From assembly GCA_040007395.1 (NCBI GenBank), contig JBDTVG010000214.1:1-28199 (forward strand): a DNA stretch of 28,199 nucleotides, written 5' to 3'. The notes beneath the pieces are model-generated. The model saw only the letters and a program-made list of their open reading frames with translations. It did not search any database and was not told where the DNA came from. This stretch comes from DATGFK01 sp040007395. Lineage in GTDB: Bacteria > Chloroflexota > Anaerolineae > Aggregatilineales > UBA2796. The position numbers and the translations under genes are program-made. Positions 22,769 to 28,199 of this stretch are shown here, piece after piece (position 1 is the first letter of the stretch; the number at the start of each line of letters is the position of its first letter).

Positions 22769-25171
22769 TTATTCGTAAGCTAGAACTTCACGCACTGTGA
22801 GTTGTGCGGCACTCCACGCAGGGTAAAAACTGGCAACGATACTAATGAGAAAGATCAGCCCGAACCAGCCCAGCATGGCAGCGGGTGGGAAGTTATAATT
22901 CAGGTTGGTGCTGATAAAGATTTGCCCAGCAGCGTTGCCGATGACCATACTCAGGGGAATCGCCACTGCAAGGGCAGCCAACCAACTCAAAAGGCCAATC
23001 ACTATACCTTCGGTGATGACAATCCGTAGGACAACGCCCGTTGATGCGCCGATAGCGCGCATAATGCCGAGTTCGCGAGTGCGCTCCAATACGCTGATGC
23101 TCATAGTAGAGGCGAGTGCCAGCCCCCCTACTGCCGCCACCAGAATCGCCATCACCATGAGGACTGCCACAATCACGATGAGGTGTTCCTGCAAAACGCG
23201 CTTGCGCTCCGTCGTTAACTGGATAGTTGTGCGCTGCATTCCAGCAGTATCAAACTGCTGCTCCAGTTTCTGTGAAATTCCTGCAACGAAATCGTTACCA
23301 TGTTCAGCAGTCGCAATGCGAACATTGGAGGTCATATCGCCTGTGTGGGTCACTTGCGTAAGATAATCCAGCGGCACATAAGCTGAGGCTGCTGTACCTA
23401 ATCCACGCCGAGGCGCACCCACTTCGAGTACAACGCCAACCACAGTCCATTCAGAGGTGATGTCACCGAATTTGAGTTTGACAGTATCACCAACCTTGAC
23501 GTTCCAATCCGGGGAAAGATTGAGTTCATGGTTGACTACAATGGCATTGGTATCCCCCGGCTGTAGCCAGCGGCCCTCAATGACCGGAAAAGAGATCATT
23601 GTCGAGGAAGCAGGCAGGCCAGTCACATTGAAGCGAATGCCATCCGTGCCATCCGCACGCTGGCGGACGGTCAAGAGCTGCTCCCAATTCTCTGCTTTGA
23701 CCACGCCGGGGATGCCCTGTACTAGATTAGCCACCTGTGCTGTTGGGTAGGGTTGTGTAAAGCGCACTTCCATATCGTAGTGACGATATTGGAACGACTG
23801 GTCAATCGTGTTGTACCACGATACACCGACGTTTATCGCGCTCATAAAGGCCGCACCACCCACAGCCAGAATGCCCAGCGTCAAGATTAGACGCGCCCGA
23901 CGGCGAAAGGTGTTGCGTAAGGAGAGCAGCAGCGGACGGCTCAGGCCACGTATACGGATGATTAGGGCATCAATAAAGGTTGTGCCGAACTGTGCATTGC
24001 CAATGCCGTAATCATTAATCGCTTGCTGGACTGTAATCTGGCTGCCTTTGAAGACCGGAAAGGCAGCAGCGATTAGGGGTACCGCAAGCCCCACGAAAAT
24101 TTGGACGGCATACACCCAGAGCGGGATGTAATTACTCGTGATGTCGAAGTTAAGAAACGCAGCAGTGAAGGCAGCATACAGCCGACCTGCCCATTGCCCC
24201 AGTGGAATGCCTATCAGAAGGGCTGTAATCCCAAAGATCATGACAGTGCCGAAGTAGAGGCCCGCAATCTGGCGGGTGCTTGCTCCCAGCGCTTTCATGA
24301 CTCCAATCTGACGAATTTGCTGGGCAAGCAGGGCTGTGATGATATTGGCGACGAGAATGCCGCTCAAAAGCAGCGCTAAGATGCCAAAGGCTTCAAACAG
24401 ATACAACAGGGAGTTCATCTGGTCTGTATGAGGGTGTTCGCCCGGCTTTGGAATGGACACCGCTGAAACGATATGCCCTTGCTGTTGTACAAAGTTTTTG
24501 ACCTGATAGGCTACGTCGGTGATATGCGGCACGTCAAGGGCATTCTGTGAGACGAGAATGCGCAATTCGTCAAAAGTGGGTGTCTCACCGAGCCATGTCA
24601 GGGTATTCAGAGTGACATACCCATAGACAACCCGATCTTGCCAGCCCGGAGCCTGGGCAGCGTCGTGGACAATGCCTGTGACAGGTAGCTCACGATTTTG
24701 ACCATTGGGTGTACGGATTGTGACCACATCGCCAACTTTGCTGTCGGTCAGCGACGAGCGTTCAATCAGCAGTTCGTTATCCGCAGGCGGCCATTTGCCC
24801 TTATCACTGGTAAAGGTCGCTACACGCATTGATGAGAAATCATCGATCACATACAGGAGCAATGGTCGCCACTCATTGGGGCCGATCAGCATACGCGCCG
24901 AAATCGTGCGGCGTGGTTCGGCTGCCGTGATACCGGGTAAACTTTCCACAGCTTTTGCCAGGTTTGTATCGGCTTTATCCACATATAGAATCGCTGATGC
25001 CGGGCTAGTCCCCATGAAGTTGACATTGATTTCGCGGGTCAAAATGGCATAGGCGCTCAGGATCGATCCAACGCCGAAAATGCCGATAGCGATAGCCATA
25101 ACTGCAAGGATAGTACGCAGTTCATTGAACCACAGGTCGCGGAGTACCTTGCGCCAACGCACGCTAAACAT
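22769..25171 (-). CDS. MacB/FtsX-family ABC transporter permease, duplicated core
   Basis: An 800-residue FtsX/MacB-like permease. A first membrane helix (about 20-44, RTILAVMAIAIGIFGVGSIL) is followed by a MacB_PCD-type periplasmic domain. Then come an FtsX core of three helices (about 255-390, including VKALGAST-type QIGVMKALGASTRQIAGLYF), a fifth helix near 435-455, a second periplasmic domain and a second FtsX core (about 665-795, ELGIMRAIGASTGVVLRIVI). This duplicated layout is typical of the DUF214/LolCE-like exporters of Gram-positives and Chloroflexota. Its start overlaps the ATPase gene by 8 bases. Substrate unknown; antimicrobial peptide or lipid export is possible. Confidence 0.92.
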   Translation of the reverse strand: MFSVRWRKVLRDLWFNELRTILAVMAIAIGIFGVGSILSAYAILTREINVNFMGTSPASAILYVDKADTNLAKAVESLPGITAAEPRRTISARMLIGPNEWRPLLLYVIDDFSSMRVATFTSDKGKWPPADNELLIERSSLTDSKVGDVVTIRTPNGQNRELPVTGIVHDAAQAPGWQDRVVYGYVTLNTLTWLGETPTFDELRILVSQNALDVPHITDVAYQVKNFVQQQGHIVSAVSIPKPGEHPHTDQMNSLLYLFEAFGILALLLSGILVANIITALLAQQIRQIGVMKALGASTRQIAGLYFGTVMIFGITALLIGIPLGQWAGRLYAAFTAAFLNFDITSNYIPLWVYAVQIFVGLAVPLIAAAFPVFKGSQITVQQAINDYGIGNAQFGTTFIDALIIRIRGLSRPLLLSLRNTFRRRARLILTLGILAVGGAAFMSAINVGVSWYNTIDQSFQYRHYDMEVRFTQPYPTAQVANLVQGIPGVVKAENWEQLLTVRQRADGTDGIRFNVTGLPASSTMISFPVIEGRWLQPGDTNAIVVNHELNLSPDWNVKVGDTVKLKFGDITSEWTVVGVVLEVGAPRRGLGTAASAYVPLDYLTQVTHTGDMTSNVRIATAEHGNDFVAGISQKLEQQFDTAGMQRTTIQLTTERKRVLQEHLIVIVAVLMVMAILVAAVGGLALASTMSISVLERTRELGIMRAIGASTGVVLRIVITEGIVIGLLSWLAALAVAIPLSMVIGNAAGQIFISTNLNYNFPPAAMLGWFGLIFLISIVASFYPAWSAAQLTVREVLAYE

Positions 25172-25946
25172 GCACTACCTCCAACGGAATGCTTATCACT
25201 TCCTGAGAAGGTGTCGAGGCATTACCAACGATCTGTCCATCAGCAAGGGTCACAGTGCGCGAGACCCACGGAGCAACATCGCGTTCGTGGGTGACCATCA
25301 CCACGGTTTTGCCCAAAATTGTCAGGTCTTTGAATAGCTGCAAAGTCGCATTTGCTGTGTGCGAGTCAAGATTGCCTGTTGGTTCATCCGCCAGAAGAAT
25401 CGGAGGGTTGTTGGCCTGTGCCCGCGCAATAGCGGCCCTTTGTTGCTGTCCACCCGAAAGCAGTGCTGGCAGTTTGTAGGCTTGGTCTGCGATACCTACT
25501 TGTTCTAAAAGTTTCAGCGCCCTCTTCTTGCGCTCACCTGCTGGAAATGTGTTGCAAAAATCCATTGGCAACATGACATTCTCGATGACTGTCAGGGTTG
25601 GCAGCAGTTGAAAGAACTGGAAGACAACACCAATCTGTCGCCCGCGCCAGATGGCAAGCTGATTCTGATTCAGCGTGTGAATGGGTGTCCCACCAATAAT
25701 CACTTCGCCAGAGGTAGGGCTATCGATTCCACTCAAGATATTGAGCAGTGTCGATTTGCCGCTGCCAGATTTACCCACTACCGCGACAAATTCGCCTGCT
25801 TGTGCTTGAAAATCAATCCCGCTAAGCGCAGTAAATGTCCCCGCTGCCCCTGCATAGCTTTTGGTAATATTTCGCAGGTCGATGAGCGTTTCCTGACTGT
25901 GTTGCACTGGCTCTACACCAGTTTGTCTCGTGTGCCTGTTGTGCAT
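25164..25946 (-). CDS. LolD/MacB-type ABC transporter ATPase
   Basis: A 260-residue ATPase partner of the FtsX-type permease. AAGGAG lies 8 bases before the ATG. Walker A is GKSGSGKST (58-66), Q-loop VVFQFFQLLP (about 107-116), signature LSGGQQQR (163-170), Walker B ILLADEPTGNLD (183-194), and the switch His220 in VMVTHERD. The SGIDSPTSGEV and FFQLLPTLTVIENV pieces are typical of the LolD/MacB/YknY group. It overlaps the permease gene, indicating one operon, and is divergent from a TetR regulator. It powers export or membrane-lipid extraction across the cytoplasmic membrane. Confidence 0.94.
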   Translation of the reverse strand: MHNRHTRQTGVEPVQHSQETLIDLRNITKSYAGAAGTFTALSGIDFQAQAGEFVAVVGKSGSGKSTLLNILSGIDSPTSGEVIIGGTPIHTLNQNQLAIWRGRQIGVVFQFFQLLPTLTVIENVMLPMDFCNTFPAGERKKRALKLLEQVGIADQAYKLPALLSGGQQQRAAIARAQANNPPILLADEPTGNLDSHTANATLQLFKDLTILGKTVVMVTHERDVAPWVSRTVTLADGQIVGNASTPSQEVISIPLEVVHV

Positions 25947-26003
25947 ACGGCTTCTCCTTGTTCAATATCGGTATGGCTAGGGAACTCCCTGTCTCAAACT
26001 TCA

Positions 26004-26051
26004 AAACATCAGGTTCGTTATCGAACATGATGTTTCGTTTCTTGTTATAAT
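26004..26051. promoter_or_regulatory. TetR operator overlapping a promoter in the exporter/regulator gap
   Basis: AAACATCAGGTTCG (26004-26017) and CGAACATGATGTTT (26022-26035) match at 13 of 14 positions around TTAT: a 32-bp near-perfect palindrome. A perfect TATAAT (26046-26051) follows, so the operator covers the -35 region for forward transcription toward the TetR gene. It is 58 bp upstream of the exporter start on the other strand, so one site could repress both genes. Confidence 0.75.
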
Positions 26052-26152
26052 GGCAATAGGTAAGGTAGGTCAACAACCAACTTGTGAGATTTGTTCAGTT
26101 CTGAACACCAAATACAACTTGTACGGAAACGCAGTCAGAAAGAGGCTAAATA

Positions 26153-26764
26153 ATGGTCGAGGCAAAAATGGATCGGCGGGTGCAGAAGACGCGGCAAGCA
26201 CTGCAAAATGCGCTGATAGCGCTCATCTTAGAAAAAGGCTACGACAGTGTGATGGTGCAAGACATCCTTGACCGGGCTAATGTGGGTCGCTCTACGTTTT
26301 ATGCGCATTACCAGGACAAAGAAGACCTGTTAATGGGTCGCTTTGAGAGCTTGCAAAAGGCATTTGAAGCACATTTTCAAATAGTTATAGCTGATCGTGA
26401 GGAGAATAATGAGAAGGGGACGACGGTCAATTTGCCATTGTTTATGCTACGGTATGTAGAAAACGAGCATCAATTATTTAAGGCATTGCTGGGCAAGCAG
26501 GGGAGTGGAAAACATGCGGGCCATATCCAACAGTTTTTATTGAAATATACACGCGATATTGTGAAGGCATATGCACAGGCACCGCTTTCTCCGCATCAGT
26601 TCGAGATCATTGCACAGTACATGACCAGCGCTTTTTTGTCGCTGCTTGTTTGGTGGGTAGACAGAGATATGCCTTGCTCCGTTGAGGAACTCAATACCTT
26701 CATGATGCGCTTAATGGAACCCGGATTAAAGGATGTCCTAGAGGTTTCCGCCCTCTGGTCTTAG
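26153..26764 (+). CDS. TetR-family transcriptional regulator of the adjacent exporter
   Basis: A 203-residue TetR protein. AAAGAGG lies 7 bases before ATG 26153; a second Met at codon 6 is possible. The DNA-binding domain spans about 9-60: RVQKTRQALQNALIALILEK, VMVQDILDRANVGRSTFYAH and YQDKEDLLMGRF. The C-terminal half (ENEHQLFKALLGKQG, LVWWVDRDMPCSVEELN) is like the TetR at 6839, and the two are clearly related (TetR_C_33 type). It is divergent from the exporter operon with a 32-bp palindrome between, so it most likely represses the ABC exporter and itself, released by the exported compound. That last point is inference. Confidence 0.92.
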   Translation: MVEAKMDRRVQKTRQALQNALIALILEKGYDSVMVQDILDRANVGRSTFYAHYQDKEDLLMGRFESLQKAFEAHFQIVIADREENNEKGTTVNLPLFMLRYVENEHQLFKALLGKQGSGKHAGHIQQFLLKYTRDIVKAYAQAPLSPHQFEIIAQYMTSAFLSLLVWWVDRDMPCSVEELNTFMMRLMEPGLKDVLEVSALWS

Positions 26765-26811
26765 CCGCCTCAAGTGTTTTCGTACCCAATAATTGCACGA
26801 GCGAACACTCT

Positions 26812-26867
26812 ATTCAAATTCAGGGAAGAGACGCAATAACAACTCAAATATTACCCAGAACTTGAAT
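26812..26867. repeat. Inverted repeat upstream of Mor-like copy 4
   Basis: ATTCAAATTCAGGG (26812-26825) and CCCAGAACTTGAAT (26854-26867) match at 12 of 14 positions with a 28-nt spacer. It stands 46 bp before the copy-4 start, a position like that of the hairpins before copies 2 and 3, though the sequence differs. It may also end the TetR transcript; no T-run follows. Confidence 0.45.
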
Positions 26868-26913
26868 CGCAATCGGCGCATTGTATTATGATAGTAATTA
26901 CTTATATATCAGT

Positions 26914-27162
26914 GTGTGCCTGGAGGGATACAAGCCCGCACGTCTACTTACTACTGCCGAGGCGATGCAATGCTTACTCGACTTGCTCTATGCGGGTCGG
27001 TCACTGCAACGGAAAACGTGGGAGAAGCGAGAACGCAACGCAGAGATTTATCGTCGTTATGAGGCTGGAGAAGATTCGGTGGTTCTGGGGCGTGCCTTTG
27101 GCCTCGGAGATCGGCGGATACGCGATATTATCGAACATGAACGTAAACGAAGAGATCACTAA
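26914..27162 (+). CDS. Mor-like helix-turn-helix small protein, copy 4
   Basis: An 82-residue protein, the same length as copy 1. GTG 26914 is chosen because it gives (M)CLEGYKPAR, in line with MCLDG of copy 2 and MHLEGFK of copy 1; the frame is open back to 26881 in the AT-rich leader. AEAMQCLLDLLYAGRSL forms the first helix region; RNAEIYRRYEAGEDSVVLGR and AFGLGDRRIRDIIEHERKRR form the helix-turn-helix, nearly identical to copy 3. There is no clear Shine-Dalgarno. It lies after the TetR gene on the same strand and is followed by a GCTCCCGTG hairpin. Probably DNA-binding; function unknown. Confidence 0.75.
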   Translation: MCLEGYKPARLLTTAEAMQCLLDLLYAGRSLQRKTWEKRERNAEIYRRYEAGEDSVVLGRAFGLGDRRIRDIIEHERKRRDH

Positions 27163-27181
27163 TGCAATTGCCAAAGAATAA

Positions 27182-27208
27182 GCTCCCGTGCTGCACGGGA
27201 GCATTTGT
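27182..27208 (+). terminator. Terminator hairpin after copy 4
   Basis: GCTCCCGTG (27182-27190) and CACGGGAGC (27194-27202) form a perfect 9-bp stem with a CTG loop, followed by ATTTGTTTT. It is the same type as the hairpins after copies 2 and 3. Confidence 0.8.
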
Positions 27209-27502
27209 TTTAACTGTTGTTGTATAGGGGCTAAACCCCTAGTCGGTGGCCCGGAGGGCTTTGAGGACTCTTCCTCCGCCTCTATTGAGAAGGCTGTTCA
27301 GAGTATTTTGCGGCTGCTTTATGCGGGAATGGAACTACCATCAGAGGCAATTAGCGATTATACACCAACCAAGGATGCGCGCAACGACGAGATCTATCAA
27401 CGCTATTTGGCAGGGGAACGTACTGTTGACCTCGCCAGAGAGTATCGAATGTCGCTTCAGCGAATATATAAGATTATTCGCAATCAGAAAAAGCGGTATT
27501 AA
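27188..27502 (+). CDS. Divergent Mor-like helix-turn-helix protein, copy 5 (start uncertain)
   Basis: The frame is open from GTG 27188, but that codon sits inside the terminator hairpin of copy 4 and the first 20 residues look non-coding. Homology to the other copies starts near 27250 (PEGFEDSSSASIEKA), and an ATG at 27329 would leave 57 residues. IEKAVQSILRLLYAGMEL is the first helix region; NDEIYQRYLAGERTVDLARE and YRMSLQRIYKIIRNQKKRY are the helix-turn-helix. In this copy TVDLAREY replaces SVVLGRAF, closer to ordinary Mor-type domains, so it is an older paralogue rather than a recent duplicate. TAGGGG/CCCCTA (27225-27241) forms a small hairpin in its leader. Confidence 0.6.
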   Translation: MLHGSICFNCCCIGAKPLVGGPEGFEDSSSASIEKAVQSILRLLYAGMELPSEAISDYTPTKDARNDEIYQRYLAGERTVDLAREYRMSLQRIYKIIRNQKKRY

Positions 27503-27516
27503 GCTACTTTGAATTT

Positions 27517-27545
27517 GAGCCGAGATTACACCTCGGCTCTTATAA
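27517..27545 (+). terminator. Terminator after copy 5
   Basis: GAGCCGAG (27517-27524) and CTCGGCTC (27532-27539) form a perfect 8-bp stem with a 7-nt loop, followed by TTATAATT, 15 bases after the copy-5 stop. Confidence 0.75.
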
Positions 27546-27626
27546 TTAACTCACTAGCGACCATTCCCCTTGGAACTTATCCTCACAAAAAAGCGTACGC
27601 CTGAGCAGACTCCTCCGTCGAAATTC

Positions 27627-27921
27627 TCACTTCGACTGGTTGAGTTTATTGGAGAATAAATCAAAGTCATGAATGACTTCACCACGGGATCGCTTACGGG
27701 TCGCGAGTCCTAAGGCGATGGAGATTCCATAGTAGTCGGTGGCGTAATGACCACCCACGGCGGCTGGCGCATAAGTTAGCTACAGGGCGATGGAGGTCAG
27801 GACTTGTGCTTGAGAACAAAAAAAGGTATGAGAATGCAAAGCCAAGAAAATCCATTACCGTGTCGATATTTACATCGAAACCCGCCTCGCTTATATGGCA
27901 CCGATGTTCAACATGGGGCAT
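27627..27921 (-). pseudogene. Broken unidentified coding remnant
   Basis: On the minus strand, 27779-27627 reads 50 codons ending in a stop and looks genuinely protein-like (GGHYATDYYGISIALGLATR, then SRGEVIHDFDLFSNKL), but it has no start and is preceded by an in-frame TAG. A different frame from ATG 27921 (MPHVEHRCHISEAGF, then VMDFLGFAFSYLF) runs into the same stretch. Joining them needs a frameshift, so this may be one decayed gene. I do not recognise the family. Confidence 0.35.
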
Positions 27922-28199
27922 AAAAAGTTCTTATACGGTAAAGTGATGGTTGACAACAAATCGGAAAATATAATTAGCAAAGTATATCGAGCCATTAATA
28001 TCAAAATGATTGGTAAGGCCTCACCGAAATCGTTATAAGTACATTTGGAAGTAACTTAACCCTTTTCAAAGTAGTCTTAAGGGATTACTTTATTGGCGGA
28101 GCCAATTTTGTCTTTCTCACGAAGGTTGCCAAGTTTATCAGAATAGGGGCAGCAGATTAGCCAATGACAGATTCCTCGGGTCGTAAAATCGTTACACAA
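27922..28199. other. AT-rich tail without a recognisable gene
   Basis: Short open segments exist on both strands. On plus, ATG 27895 to 28038 reads MAPMFNMGHKKFLYGK and on to a stop; on minus, an overlapping hydrophobic stretch reads ALPIILILMARYTLLIIFSD. None has a ribosome site or known motif. I see no repeat or RNA gene here. The AT content is higher than in the rest of the window. Confidence 0.4.

Noticed and set aside
22802..24379. Many plus-strand ORFs up to 153 codons
   Set aside because: Antisense shadows of the FtsX-type permease.
26881..26913. Longer N-terminus for Mor-like copy 4
   Set aside because: Comparison with copies 1 and 2 places the start at GTG 26914; the upstream part is AT-rich leader.
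27001..27204. 67-codon minus-strand ORF
   Set aside because: Antisense to Mor-like copy 4; the plus-strand frame has homologues in this window.

Overview
The window is a bacterial chromosome segment of roughly even base composition with no rRNA, tRNA, CRISPR array or recognisable transposase. LacI-controlled family-1 sugar ABC transporters next to cytoplasmic glycosidases, together with a dispersed family of small Mor-like helix-turn-helix proteins, are most like a heterotrophic Chloroflexota (Anaerolineae-type) genome. That placement is an inference from gene style; no marker gene is present.

Layout. 1-5682 (+) is an alpha-galactoside locus: a LacI-family regulator (5' end outside the window), two permeases, a solute-binding protein and MelA, a GH4 alpha-galactosidase. 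5683-5994 has a good promoter and only a tiny ORF. 5995-9709 holds a SAM methyltransferase divergent from a TetR regulator, followed by a CopB-type copper P-type ATPase. 9787-10310 is a broken UbiB/ABC1-kinase start joined to a Mor-like gene, followed by a 157-bp palindromic repeat. 10552-19145 (-) is a second sugar locus, read right to left: LacI regulator, two permeases, binding protein, GH127 (beta-L-arabinofuranosidase type) and GH31 (alpha-xylosidase/alpha-glucosidase type). It probably imports plant cell-wall oligosaccharides and hydrolyses them in the cytoplasm. 19146-19790 is mostly non-coding and contains a deleted Mor-like copy. 19790-21786 has a tandem-duplicated SRPBCC protein divergent from an AraC regulator with a possible leader peptide. 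22367-26764 is a MacB/LolD-like ABC exporter operon ending in two tiny membrane proteins, divergent from a TetR regulator with a near-perfect operator palindrome. The last 1.4 kb has two more Mor-like copies and a degenerate AT-rich tail.

The most unusual signal is the Mor-like family. Five copies or relics of an approximately 82-codon gene lie in 18 kb: two full length, one with a degraded start, one with an in-frame internal deletion, and one divergent. Several share non-coding flanks: an upstream hairpin, an AT-rich leader and a downstream GCTCCCGT/ACGGGAGC hairpin. The unit therefore seems to spread or duplicate as a cassette, although no mobilising enzyme is visible.

Regulation can be read at several places: central-CG operators at both sugar loci, repeated operator-like palindromes between the methyltransferase and TetR genes, and a 32-bp palindrome beside a TATAAT box in front of the exporter regulator.
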